Source: Monosiga brevicollis MX1 (taxonomy: Eukaryota > Opisthokonta > Choanoflagellata > Craspedida > Salpingoecidae). From it: 64,000 nt of DNA. Location of the stretch: contig NW_001865040.1 in assembly GCF_000002865.3 (NCBI RefSeq), forward strand, positions 1,831,864 to 1,895,863. The letters are read 5' to 3'. This document shows positions 45,324 through 56,797 of the stretch, one piece after another (within the stretch, counting starts at the first letter, position 1; every line of letters begins with the position of its first letter). The notes under the pieces are model-generated. The model did no database searches. It was not told the DNA's origin and saw only the letters and a program-made list of their open reading frames with translations. Position numbers and translations under genes: made by a program.

Positions 45324-46700
45324 ATGAAGTTTGACGAATGCGGCACCGATGTGGCCACGGTGGTGGACGGTCTCTACCTCATCATCATGGCCATCATGGT
45401 CTACAACATGCAGCTCGGTTTTGCCCTTCTCGAAGCTGGTACCGTCTCCATCAATGCCACCATGGCCACCCTCTTCAAGAATGTGTTTGACATGTTCATC
45501 GGCACCGTCTCTTTCCTCGTCTTTGGCTACGCCTTTGCCTTTGGACACGGCAACAAATTCATTGGCAACGAAGGCTTTGTCCTCGATTCCGTTTCCCAAT
45601 GCGACTACCCCTTCTTCTTTTTCCAAGCTGCCTTCGCTGCCGCTTGCACCACCATTATCTCCGGCTCTGTAGCTGGCCGTGCCTCTTCCACAATGTACAT
45701 CGTCTACTCTATGGGAGTGACGGGCCTTGTCTACCCCGTCGTTGTCCATTGGGTCTGGTCTAGCAACGCCTGGCTGACTGAGGGTAGCAACGGCCACGGC
45801 TTTGTCGATTTTGCTGGTAGCGGCGTTGTTCACACGACCGGAGGCATCATTGCCCTCGTTGGCGCGTGGCTCCTCAAGCCCCGCCTCAGTCGCCTGGACC
45901 TCGATGGCGACTTTCGCCCCGTTCGACCGCACTCGGTTCCCCTCATAATCATGGGTGGCCTCATCCTCGTCGTGGGCTTCTTGGCCTTCAACGCCGGCTC
46001 CCTCATTTCTCTTCAGTCGGCTGACGCCGTGTCTCGCATCGGCGTGATTGCTATCAATACCATTGTCGCCGCCTCCGCGGGTGGCCTCATGGGTACCTTC
46101 ATCGATTACATCGCCCATGGCGAGATGTCCCTCCTTCAAGCCACGAATGGCATGCTGGCCGGGAGCGTCGCCATCTGTGCCAGCGCTCACGTCGTCCTCC
46201 CCTGGGCCGCTCTCCTTATCGGTGGCATCGCTGGCATTGTTTGCTTGGGTTGGTCATACGTTCTTCCCAAGCTTGGAATCGATGACGCCGTCTCTGCCTT
46301 CCCCGTCCACGCCGGTGCGGGCCTGTGGGGCCTCTTTGCTGTGGCCTTTTTCAGCACAGAGACTGGCCTGTTTTACGTCGAGGCCGATGCCGGCTTCAAA
46401 GGGTTGGGCTGGCAGTTGCTGGGCTCTCTGGTGATTGTTGCCTGGTCCAGTGTCATGGCGCTGATCATGTTCTATCCTCTCAAGCTAATGGGCAAGCTGC
46501 GCGTGACCCAAGAATATGAAGAGCGTGGTCTTGATCTATCCTACTATGGCGGCAAAGCCTACAACGTCGAATCCGCCAACCCCAAGGTCAGCGTCGACCT
46601 CAAGCTCGACCATCAACGCGCACACCTTTACACCGACGATTCTGCGCCCAAGGCTGGCCTGCAAGTCTCTCACCGCTCTTCTGAGAGCCGGGTGATTTGA
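45324..46700 (+). CDS. Ammonium transporter (Amt/Mep family), intronless
   Basis: One open frame of 458 residues with about 11 hydrophobic helices. Family features are MVYNMQLGFALLEAGTVS, CDYPFFFFQAAFAAACTTI with GSVAGR, DFAGSGVVHTTGGIIALVGA and FPVHAGAGLWGLF. The last two supply the paired pore histidines (VHTTGG and PVHAGAG), and FFFF overlaps the Phe gate region. It should carry ammonium or ammonia across the plasma membrane. The cytoplasmic tail (from about 400) is hydrophilic with EYEERGLDLSYYGG, as in eukaryotic and plant-type AMT1 members. Unlike its neighbours it has no intron and shows very strong preference for C-ending codons. That could mean high expression, retroposition or old horizontal acquisition; I cannot tell which. 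The ATG is in an AGG-ATGA context directly after CAACCACC. Confidence 0.95.
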   Translation: MKFDECGTDVATVVDGLYLIIMAIMVYNMQLGFALLEAGTVSINATMATLFKNVFDMFIGTVSFLVFGYAFAFGHGNKFIGNEGFVLDSVSQCDYPFFFFQAAFAAACTTIISGSVAGRASSTMYIVYSMGVTGLVYPVVVHWVWSSNAWLTEGSNGHGFVDFAGSGVVHTTGGIIALVGAWLLKPRLSRLDLDGDFRPVRPHSVPLIIMGGLILVVGFLAFNAGSLISLQSADAVSRIGVIAINTIVAASAGGLMGTFIDYIAHGEMSLLQATNGMLAGSVAICASAHVVLPWAALLIGGIAGIVCLGWSYVLPKLGIDDAVSAFPVHAGAGLWGLFAVAFFSTETGLFYVEADAGFKGLGWQLLGSLVIVAWSSVMALIMFYPLKLMGKLRVTQEYEERGLDLSYYGGKAYNVESANPKVSVDLKLDHQRAHLYTDDSAPKAGLQVSHRSSESRVI

Positions 46701-47107
46701 GTCACGGTCGTGATGCCTCATTCCGAGCTGCCACACCGCCGGCGCGCCGTGGTGACTTTCTACATTTTCAAAATTTTGTGTTCACATTATGCGTCTCTAC
46801 TTTCCCTGCTGTATGAGACTTCATTATCCCATGTAATCGAGTGTCCAGACATGATCCCAACTGAATATGCAAGTTTGGTGGGTGCAAAAGTGTGCACCTG
46901 CCTGTGCCTAACAACAACGGTGGCTCACAGATATGAAGGATGAATTCGTAGACAAAAAGAAGACAAAGAGATCAATATGAGGGCATGGCGCAGCACACAC
47001 ACGAGCGGGAAGGTTCGGACAGCATACAATGTTACGACAGCACATTCAAAAGAGCAAGGCTGCGGGTTTTGGTCTTTTGGTCATCAAGCACGCTGCTAGA
47101 TGAAGCT
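46701..47107. other. Intergenic between convergent genes
   Basis: 3' flanks of the ammonium transporter and the ankyrin-pseudokinase gene. Nothing else is recognised. Confidence 0.6.
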
Positions 47108-50100
47108 TCAGACCAAACTACTAAAATCAATCGCAATCAGAGCTCGGGGCAGGACATGGCTCTCCTGGCGCACTAACAATCGCAGATCGTCTTGGTGCGT
47201 CGTGACGACGGGATCAAATGAGTTGGCCGTGGAGGTGACGCACAGGTTGCTCACAATGGCATCGCACACCAAGAGCGTGGCTGAGTTGGACTGAGAAAGA
47301 CCCAGGCTCGCATTGACTGCTGCCCGCTCTTCCAAAAAGAACAAGGCACCGGGCACGGCGTCTGAGCTGTCCGAGCTCCGCAGGGAGTTGGTGCGTGTGA
47401 GCTCGCCAAGCAACACCTTGTTGGCTGCTTTGACCGACGCAAAGGGCATGAAGACCCGAACACAGGCGATATCACGAGCAGAAGCACAGCGCTCGAGCAG
47501 CCGTGCTTCACGATAAAAACGGTCTATCAATGCCTGCCCTTGCGTGGACAGCTCTGGTTGACAGCGATTGCCATACCGCATCTTGGCTGCCTCGTGCAGG
47601 ATCTGGCCGAAGAAGCCGACCTCCGCATCGGGCTTGAGGAGGAGGGTGGCACGCACGACTTCAGCCGAAAGATGGTCCGTGCGCAGCTTGAACAGACGAA
47701 TGGCTTCCTCGCTCGAGTCCATGGGAAGGCACTTGATTTGCGTGTGAAACCAAGGATCGTCGCTCAATGGTTGGAGATCCAGCGGCGGCTTCCAGTCGGC
47801 ATCATGCGGGCCGTTCAAGAAGGACTTGACCTGATCCACGGTCATGAGCGAGCCGCGCTGTGTGCGCAAGGCCGCCAAAACATGTAAGACGGACTGCATG
47901 CTTGGGCGGCACGCCGGATTGTCGTTGAGCATGATTGAGATCAGAAGCCGCGCGTTCGGGTTGGACACCCGGCGACACGCCTCCTCGTGACGACTTGCTG
48001 AGCTGGAGGTAGAGCTTTGATTGTACAGGGAGGTATTCCCGTTCACCTCATCCTCACCGCTGTCGCCTCCTTCATCATCTTCATCCTCGAGGACAGCGCC
48101 GAGGAGGACATTGTTGCTGTTGGTGTGGTCGGAATGGGGCTGTTCAGTCCATAACATGAGAAAGAGAAGGCCAAGCTGGTGAACGTCGCGTGCCAATGCA
48201 TACTCGGGGCGTGCGACTTCAGCATTGCTTGACTTGAAAAGGTTGTTGGCACTGGCGCGCCGGCTGTTGCTAGCCGAGGAGGGCACGTCCAAGCGCTGGA
48301 GCAGGGCATGCAACGGCGGCAGGATCTTGACGTGGCCATCGGGCCAGAACCAGATGCTAAGGGCATGGACACGATAAAAAGGCACGTCGATGATATGAAA
48401 GAATTGTAGGGCGGCCGCCAGGTCTTCCATGACACGGATGCGACTACCATCCCCAGACAGATCGACCAGGAGGCGCTCGGCGGCTGCGGTCGAGGTGAGA
48501 GTGGTGCGAAAGGTTTCGCAGGGGGCACGTTCCAAGATGAGGGCTAGCGTGGAAGTGCCGTGCATCTCCAGAAGACAAAAGCCCATGACGCTGAGGACGC
48601 GAGGGTGGCGGACCAAAAGGACCTGTTGAAGATGGGCGATGACGTCGTCCGAGGCTCGTTCGAGCGTTGCCTCGGGGATACCCGTGTCTTTGATCCAAAT
48701 GGGGCAACCACGCCAGCGTGAGCTCCACAGGGTACCGTCCAAGCTCGAACGCACGCTCGTCAGGCGGCCCAATTGATCGGCCGGCACTTCGAGCAAGCGG
48801 CGCAGCGCTTGCCAGGCTGAAGGGCCAGCGCTCATCATGGAAATCTCAATGAGTTTGCTTGTGAGCGTTGCCAGCTTGCTGTCCGAGGCCGCCTTCTCCT
48901 TGGCGGCCTGTTCCGCCTCTTCTTCGAGTTCGTTCACGTGTTGGAGGGTGCTGGAGAGGACACGCTTGGTGTTGCGGTGTTCTTCGCGCTCGCGGCTGAG
49001 TTTGTCAAGGAGTTCCTTGTCCATGACGTCCGATGTGGCTGCGTCTGAGGCTGCTTCAGTAGCATCCAGCTCCGATGAAGCGACCGATTGCCCATTGAGT
49101 CCCTCGTCCGATTTGTAAGCAAACCCGCTGGGGCGGCCGTTGCTCGAGGAATTCCGACAGATTCCGGTGGACGCATCACGGTGCGACATGCTAGGTACGC
49201 TCGCCATGGTGAACGGTGTGCTAGAGCGACTCCATGTGAGGCTGGAGCGAGTCACGAAGCTGTCCTCCTAGCATAAGATTAAACAAGGCACCAGCATGAA
49301 AGGAAGGCACACCCAAACGTGAGCGCCCACGCACACACGCACAGAGCATGCACCTGAGCAGCCGACCAACCTCGAGAACATCGCTGCAGGTGGAGAGGTA
49401 GCGTACGACGTCGCGCTTATTCTTTTTTTTCGCTCGCTGCAACGGGGTTTGGCCCTTGTTGTTGAGGAGGCCAAGGTTGGCGCTGTGTTTGACCAAGGCC
49501 ATGACGACGGGCAGGTGGCCCATTTCAGCGGCGCGATGCAGAGCTGTGTTCCCATCCTGCAAGAAGAGGGGCGAGAAGAGCAGACTGAGAGGTGGGCGGC
49601 TCATGGGGTGACTTTATTTTTTATCGAGACAGTACTGACTTTTCGATATGAGTTGACGGTGACCGCTACTTCTGGCAGACTGAGGAGATATTTGACCCCC
49701 TCAGCTTTCCCGGATGTACTTGCAAAAATAAGCGGTGTTGTGCCGTACTATTGAGTGGCGCACACCCACCAACACAAGGAAGGTGCAAGCGTTAGACGGG
49801 AGCGAAGACACCGGCTTTGCGTGCAGGCAGCAAAGGAGTCGAATCCGGGGCCAAGAGCGCAAACGAGGTTGCCAAAAGCGAGGCGCACCGAGTCGGTGCG
49901 TTCAAATGAGACGTTGTTGCGGTGGAGGAGATCAAGAGTGGCGGGTTCGCCGGCCTGGGCGGCCTTGAAGACGACATCGGGATCGTGATTGACAGCCTCA
50001 AAAAAGGCGCCGCGGAGCCCCCGTTCCTGGGCTTGCAAAACAATACGCTCGCACTTCTTGTGGTTTTTCGAGTGCACGGCGCAGGTGAAGTCACCCACAG

Positions 50101-50137
50101 CGTTGAAGACAAATTCTTGATCGCCTGCGTTCGCCAT
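47108..50137 (-). CDS. Ankyrin repeats, coiled coil and TKL-like pseudokinase domain
   Basis: Four exons (49889-50137, 49640-49747, 49371-49556, 47108-49267) give 900 residues in frame. Residues 1-180 contain ankyrin repeats, two of them clear: GTTPLIFASTSGKAEGVKYL and GNTALHRAAEMGHLPVVMAL, with NNKGQTPLQRAKKKNKRDVV. A linker and a coiled coil follow (LDKLSREREEHRNTKRVLSS and HVNELEEEAEQAAKEKAAS, about 260-310). Residues of roughly 345-640 follow a protein-kinase fold: a beta-3 lysine in GCPIWIKDTG, VLLVRHPRVLSVMGFCLLE, and DLAAALQFFHIIDVPF where DIARGLAYLH is usual. The catalytic loop reads YRVHALSI and the DFG position reads ILPP, so HRD and DFG are absent. The C-terminal 250 residues are unassigned. 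Likely a scaffold or signalling regulator, not an active enzyme. Confidence 0.85.
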
Positions 50138-50818
50138 GATGCTCTATGGCAGAGCCGGATCGCGCCTGTGCGGCAGCTCTGCCAATCAGCTGCCGAGCAG
50201 AGAAGTCAGGCCTCGTGGCAACTTTGCTTGCCGAAGCCATAAAAAGACCGGAAGCACGCGCCTCTCGCTTTCCCGTGTGCAACCAGCACCAGAACCCGGG
50301 TAGACACTGACCTAGGCGCGAGAACCCAACGACTCGCACCCACCAAGGCCCAGCCCAATCGAGTCGAGTCAACCAGATGCGTCGCGCCCCTCTCGCTCGC
50401 TCCGTCAGTCAAAATGCCATAATGTGCTCTCTCTCTCTCTCGCGTGTTTGGTGTTTCCTCATGTTTGTGTTTTGACAGAGAGAAGAGGGGCAGAGGTCGA
50501 GCTGGGTCAGAGCGACAACGTCTCGGCTTTACGTTATCCTCATTTTACAAAGCTGAAAGACGTGGTGCGCAGAGATAGGAACAAACCAAGTCACCTTTCT
50601 CACAGAGAGAGAGAGGGAGTTGCGGTCCGGACATGGGCACGCAATGCAACAGTCACACATTCTTTCTCTCTCTCTGCTGATATGCACATCTGAGATAGAT
50701 ACTTGTATACGTCAGCCTAATTCGTACGAACTGCTTGTTCCGCTTGATACTTTCGCGACCCCCACCTCTTGTTCGGCTCTTTTTTTTTTTTTGCTGTTTC
50801 TCTCTCGTTTGGCTCTCA

Positions 50819-50876
50819 AACTCTCAAACTCTCTCTCTCTCTCTGCTCTCTCTCTCTGAGTCTCTCGCTCTCTCTG

Positions 50877-50919
<43 letters not shown>

Positions 50920-50940
50920 TCTCTCTCTCTCTCTCTCTCT

Positions 50941-50999
<59 letters not shown>

Positions 51000-51083
51000 T
51001 CTCTCTCTCTCTCTCTCTCTGCTCTCTCTCTCTGAGTCTCTCTCTCTGAGTCTCTCGCTCTGAATCTCTCTCTCTCTCTCTCT
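50819..51083. repeat. (CT)n-rich satellite-like tract at left edge of gap
   Basis: About 260 bases of CTCTCT with regular interruptions (CTCTGCTCTC, CTCTGAGTCTC, CTCTGAATCTC). The interruptions recur, so the array has a higher-order pattern. Related CTCAAACTCT units reappear right of the gap at about 51570-51715. Confidence 0.95.
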
Positions 51084-51210
51084 NNNNNNNNNNNNNNNNN
51101 NNNNNNNNNNNNNNNNNNNNNNNNNNNNNNNNNNNNNNNNNNNNNNNNNNNNNNNNNNNNNNNNNNNNNNNNNNNNNNNNNNNNNNNNNNNNNNNNNNNN
51201 NNNNNNNNNN
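51084..51210. other. Assembly gap (127 N)
   Basis: Unsequenced bases that interrupt the CT-rich tract; the true length is unknown. Confidence 1.
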
Positions 51211-51838
51211 GCGGCACCCGATTGTGCATGAGCATTTGTTGGGGGTTGAAGGTGTTGACACAACAGATGGGTTCAATATATGAACCCCCAACCGAACATC
51301 GTGCCCTGCATTTGGGTGGTCGACGACAAGAAAGACATCGACACAACAGGACAAGGCAATCACACACCATGCCCAGCCCTCCGAATCACGGCTGGGAAGA
51401 CCAGATGAATGGTGCAGCTGTCCCAACCCAAACGCAACCCCACACCCACCCACAAATTCGTCTAACAGGCTAAAGTTAAATGAGACCCCGGTAAATGTAT
51501 CCATCATAATGCTGCCAGTCTGACATTCGTATTGGCGGCGCAACACCACTGGAGTTTGTTGACATCAAACTTGCTCTCTCTCAAACTCGCTCTCAAACTT
51601 CAATCTCTCTTCTCTCTCTCAAACTCTCCTTCTCAAACTCTCTCTCGCTCTGAAACTCTCAACTCTCTCTCGCTCAAACTCTCTCTCTCTCTCTCCCTCT
51701 CTCTCCCTCTCTCTCTGTCGTTGTCGACCAAGGCGGAGCTCCAGTCGCGCGTTGGTCACTCCATGTCCCGTGGGCGCGCTTGAACTGCTCACTGACGTTG
51801 CAGCCAACGACATTGTGGATGCCTGTTACCTTGCGATT

Positions 51839-51839
<1 letters not shown>

Positions 51840-51866
<27 letters not shown>
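51840..51866. repeat. Short (CA)n array upstream of the VPS10 receptor
   Basis: About 26 bases of CA units ending about 35 bases before the start codon, so probably in the 5' UTR. Confidence 0.9.
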
Positions 51867-51869
<3 letters not shown>

Positions 51870-51902
51870 TCAGCAGCGCGTCGCACTGCTCAACTGACCG
51901 CC

Positions 51903-54900
51903 ATGACGGCAGAGGAGCCGCGCGCTATCGGACACGGGCGACCTGGTCGGCGGGCGCTCAGTGGGCTTGCCCTCCTCCTAGCACTCGCCGTCACGGGCGT
52001 GGGCGCAACCAACCGTGCGCCCACAACCTTGAGCTTGATGGATACGACGAGCAACCTTTTTACCAAGGACGCTACCGTCTCCCACAACATCCCAGCGTTG
52101 CGCGATTTGGACGCGTTGCCGGACCGCAGTCTCCCTGAGATGCGCCTGAAAGCTGCCGCATCTCCATCTCGCTCCGTACGTAACTTAATTGGAACCTTGC
52201 CCCAGCCCCCACTCATTGCGACCAGGTTTAAGCCAGCTCGAATCTCGCGCCACTCGGGGTTTCACCGTCGTGCCTCTCCTGTGCTCACCTCACCTATGGC
52301 CCCACACGCGCGCCTCTTGCTCCCAGCGTCGGGCAGCCTCCACCGACCCAAAAATCATCACCAACACGCTCGACGACCTCTACAGCTATGCCACCATCCA
52401 CTGGAGTGGGGATAGCAGCCCCAACGTCTTCGTGCTCACCCAGCGCTTTGGCAGTGACGGCTACGCTAGCGTCTCCAATGTCTACCGCTCCACCGACTAC
52501 GGCGTCTCCTACTCACTTCTCAACACCCTACCCTCAAACGCCGTCGTCGACTACCTCGTGCCCAGCCCCCTCTCTGCCAAACACGTCATTTTTGTGGGCC
52601 AGGCTGCCCAAGCCTTTTACATCACGCAGGACGATGGTGATAGCTTCACCACCGCTAAGCTCAGCTTTGAGCCCACTGAACTCACCATGAACCCCAACAT
52701 CGATGGCCTCCTCTTCGCGCGCGACAATACCACCCAGTTCCTCTACGTCAGCAAAGACCGTGGCCAAACCTTCAGCCCGGCCTTGACCGACGGCGAGCAA
52801 GAGCATCGCGTCGTTGCCGCCTACTGGTCGCGCGCTGGCTATGGCAGCGATAATGATGATACGTTGTATCTCGAACTCGACCAGTCCGCCACCAGCACCA
52901 TCGCACACGTCGTCCGCATCAACAGCGCCCGCGCCGCCGTGAACAACAACGCCGCTGACTCTGGTGATGACATTGGGCAAGGCCTCACCGGCATTGTCCC
53001 GGGCTCCTTTATCCTTGCCGATGCCTACTGCATGTTCCAAACTGGCCCTGCCAATAATCGCTCCCTCTACGTGTCGTACAACCGAAGTGCCTTCCAGCTC
53101 GCCGACTTTAGCGGCGGTGCGCCAGAAGCCAATTATATGGTGGTCGATGCTCTCGAGGATCAGATCATGGTTGCCGTCGAGCACCTCAACAAAAGCAATC
53201 TGTACATCTCCAACCGTCAAGGCCTAGACTTCACCCTCAGCCTTGAAGACGTCAACTGGTTCACCGCCTACAGGACCGCCTACGTCGATGTCAAGCCCAT
53301 CGAAAGCCTCGAGGGGGTCTACGTTGCAACGCAGCGCTTTGCTTCGGGGGCTCACGTCTACCTCCGCACCCTCATCACGTACGACAAGGGTGCCCGCTGG
53401 CAATCCGTCCGGCTTGATGGTTGTGAAGGAGACCAAGACGCTTGCGGCCTTCAACTTTACCTGCAGTACACTGGCCTCTACAAGGGGTTTAGCTTCGAGA
53501 CGACAGTCGCCACTCAGAGTGCCCCGGGATTCATCCTGGCCACCGGTAACAACGGAAGCCTGCACACCGCTGACAGCGGCACCTACGTCTCGCGCGACGC
53601 AGGCCTCACTTGGTCGAGTGTCGAGGACGATGCTTATCAAATGCTCATCCTTGAACACGGTGGCGTCATGGTCCTCGTTTCTCCCATTGACATTCAGCAC
53701 GCCAGCTCCGTCAACGAGCTCAAGTACTCCATCGATGAAGGTCGTACCTTCAACAACGCTGCCGTGCCCTCGTCCTTGCACTTTGCCGCGATCCTGACCG
53801 AACCCGGCGAGACGCGCGCCCTCCTCACCATCTGGGGCTATCCCAAAAGCGGCTTCTCACGCAAATGGACCATCGTCTCCGTGAATTTTACCGCCATCTT
53901 TCACCGCAATTGCAATTTTCCTAGCGATTACGAGCCTTGGACGCCCCGTGACCCTGCCTCGCCGCTCATGTGTGACCTGGGCCTCTCCGAGGTTTTTTGG
54001 CGTCGCACTGCCAAGGCTGCTTGCCTCAACGGCTATGACTTTGACCGCCCCACCAATGTGTCTGCCTGTGAATGTGTGGCCGAAGACTTTGAATGCGACG
54101 AAGGCTTTGAGCGCACGGCCATTGATCAACCCTGTGTACCCGTGTCCAATAAAGCTGCAAAACAGTGCACCCCCGGGGAGACGGTAACCATGTCCCGTGG
54201 CTATCGCCGCGTGGCAGATGATGGTTGCACGGGTGGTCTGGCTGTGCTCATCGAGCCTGTAACCTATATTTGTCAAAACTTTTGTCCTGTGAGCGAGTGG
54301 ACCGATTGGACCAGCTGTGACCTCTGCGCCGGCGACGAGTTTAGCTTCCGCCGCCGTCAAAAGCTCGATGTTACCGTCGACGATGATTTGTGTCCCTGCC
54401 TGACGGAGAGCCGAGCTTGCCCTCGCCCGTCTCTCTCCTCCGCCGTGGCCATTGTCCCTCGAGTGGCCCGATTCGCCGTCGACTCTGAAATTATTCTCAC
54501 TTCCAGCCTGGCCACGCAAAGCCCCGCCTGCGCTGCTGGGACCACGGTCTTTGGCCTTGTTACCTTCCATTGGGATCTTGGCACGACTGCCGTGCAAATT
54601 CTCAATGGTGCGAGTGACTCGCGCTCAACGGCCACCGTGTCTGACCTATCTATCACCCAACCTGGCATCTACTCGGTCGTTCTTCGCGTCAAGTAGGTCG
54701 ATGGGCGCTTCTGTCTTGCCCATGACCAAGCGGTCAACCTCGCCAACATCTAACGTTACTGTCAACCTCATTCTTGCTGTAGCAATTCCCAATCTGAGGG
54801 CAATGCCACCAGCACTGTGATTGTTTACGCAAGCTACGTAGTTATGGGCATGACGTATGATGCCTCAGGCATCACTTCACTCGACGCCGTGCGACAGGTG

Positions 54901-55604
54901 CGGCCCTGGTCTTGGTTTTGACGTGCCTCCAAGCGGTGCACCCATTGTTCCTGGCCTTTCATTGCTTTCAATTACCATGACCTCACGTGTTCCTGATTTC
55001 TCGGACATCCCTTCCCCGCTGCCCGGTGCATACCTCTCATCGCTGTACAACTTGGCTGTGTAGTTGCTGATTGAGCAATTTCCCGTCCTTTTGGATGCAG
55101 CCAGTGTTCAGGATGCTGAATTGGTGGACCAGGTTACAGTCAGTCAGAGCGGTCAGCAACTTGTGGTGGAATTCCGGGTCCTCGATGCTGACGGGGCAGC
55201 CAACTTTGTGGAGCGGCTCAGCGCGGACATTCGCAAGTACGCCGAACAGGGCAAGCTCGACCTCACCTACGCCAACCACCACATTGCGGCCCAGCCCACG
55301 ACGCTTCACGTCGTTTCGGGCGCTACCAAGGGGGCTGCAACGCATGGTGCGGGTGCATACACAACATCACCCAAGCCAACCGTCATGGCCAGCCGCGATG
55401 CCTCTGGCAACAAGTCGCTTGTAGGAGCCGTGGTGGCTTTGGGCCTGATTATTTGTCTGCTTTTGGGCGTGGCTGGTTTCATGATTCTGCGTCGCCGCTT
55501 GCGCAGCAGCCGCACCTACAACCGCTTGGAACAACGTACGTGCCTTGCGGCTCCTCCCTTTGATTTTATTCGTAGTTTTCGATCCTCTTGCCCTTGCCCT
55601 TACT

Positions 55605-55635
<31 letters not shown>

Positions 55636-56018
55636 CTTTTTTTTTCTTTTTTTTCTTTTTTTTCTTTTTTTCTTTTCCCTCAAGAGCATGTGTTGAACTA
55701 ACTCGGGCTTGTTCTGCACTCTCTTTGTGGTCTTGATCAGGGGCCAATGGATTCGAGGATGAGTTGGAAGACAATGCAGATCCAGAGCATATGCCAGCCG
55801 GAGTAACGGCCAATGTACGTCGCTTTCAACACAGCACAGAGGAATGCAGTTGCGCTGTTTTTCCTCCGCCAAACCAGTCGGCAGCATGTGGTTGCAAACA
55901 GGCCGGCTTACCCAGCACTGTGGAACCTTCTTAGAATTTGTTCCTCGGAGAGCCCCGGGCGCAAGGGGACGTGTCTGTACACGAAAACGATTATGACGAT
56001 GAACTTCTGGACTTTTAG
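51903..56018 (+). CDS. Sortilin-like VPS10 receptor with TSP1 and PKD modules
   Basis: Six exons (51903-52175, 52327-54692, 54783-54897, 55064-55535, 55741-55814, 55935-56018) give 1127 residues. A signal peptide (LSGLALLLALAVTGVGA) is followed by a propeptide whose end is formed across the exon 1/2 junction as SPSRSRRAAS, a furin-type RSRR site. Residues of about 95-740 form the VPS10 propeller (NVYRSTDYGVSY, ITQDDGDSFTTA, YVSKDRGQTFSPAL) and the Cys-rich 10CC module (CNFPSDYEPWTPRD to CVPVSNKAAKQC). A thrombospondin type 1 repeat (SEWTDWTSCDLCAGDEFSFR) and a PKD-like domain (GLVTFHWDLGTTAVQILNGA) follow, then a membrane-proximal domain, one transmembrane helix at about 1037-1060 and a 66-residue tail. 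The tail ends HENDYDDELLDF, containing a DxxLL sorting signal as in animal sortilin. Expected role: sorting ligands between Golgi, endosome and surface. Confidence 0.92.
55607..55676. repeat. Poly-T/C tract in a VPS10 receptor intron
   Basis: About 70 bases of T runs broken by single C residues, between exons 4 and 5. Confidence 0.95.
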
Positions 56019-56797
56019 CTGGCAGGCTCACCGTTGTTTTTCAGAAAGAGCATTCTGCTCAGCTACTTCTTTCCCTGTTGTACACTAAAATGGCCGAATG
56101 AGCAGATGCCACCACCGGCGTAGTATTTCCTTTCTTCTTTCGTCCTTACTTTCTGGCGTCTTACCTGATTTTTGTTCTGACTGGGTGACTCACCTTCCCT
56201 ATCAGCCGCGCTGATAGTTTGGGTTGTCTTTTCTGTGCTGCCAGCCATTTGACATGCAGGTGAAAGCATTTGTTTGAAATTTAAAACCCATCGTGCTGCA
56301 CAAGTGATCTCGCTCTAATATGTAAATCAGGGTATCTTGCTATGACTCCAATCAAGTACAAGCTTTCGTGTTGCACGGGGCCTGTACTCCCCTAAATCTC
56401 AAACCCGGATTTTACCGACGGGGGCATTTTTTTTTTTTTTGTCTCCTCTTTGCTAATTGCCAAGAACCTTGTCAGCTCGCGTACAAGCACCTCTCTTACG
56501 AAGCCTCTCTTAAAAAGCGAGAGAAAGATGTTGGGCATTGATTCATTATGACGATGCGCTTGCTAGCCAAGACGGTTACGCGCTGACAGACCAACGGTAC
56601 AATTATACGAGAACACACTGTGCACCTGACCGACCGAAGCCGACTGAGTCAGATGAGTACGGAAGCCTGAATATAAACAGTCAGCAAAGTTGACACCGAG
56701 TCTCGTCCACGCTCAGCCCGAGCTCAAGGTCGGAACAATCAAGAGGTCTGTGAGCCGCACGGCAGCTCAGCCTAAGGGCAAAAAGCAACGTGACAGT
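56019..56797. other. Intergenic between convergent genes
   Basis: 3' flanks of the VPS10 receptor and TBP genes. No gene is seen; a T run lies at 56429-56441. Confidence 0.6.

Larger units (their letters stand above)
50138..51902. other. Intergenic, divergent region with pyrimidine tracts and an assembly gap
   Basis: Lies between the starts of the ankyrin-pseudokinase gene (-) and the VPS10 receptor gene (+). Mostly CT-rich simple sequence from 50819 to 51720 interrupted by the gap. No coding sequence is supported. Confidence 0.6.

Noticed and set aside
50712-51083. Arg/Glu-rich open frames translating CT repeats on the - strand
   Set aside because: They are translations of simple sequence and run into the assembly gap.
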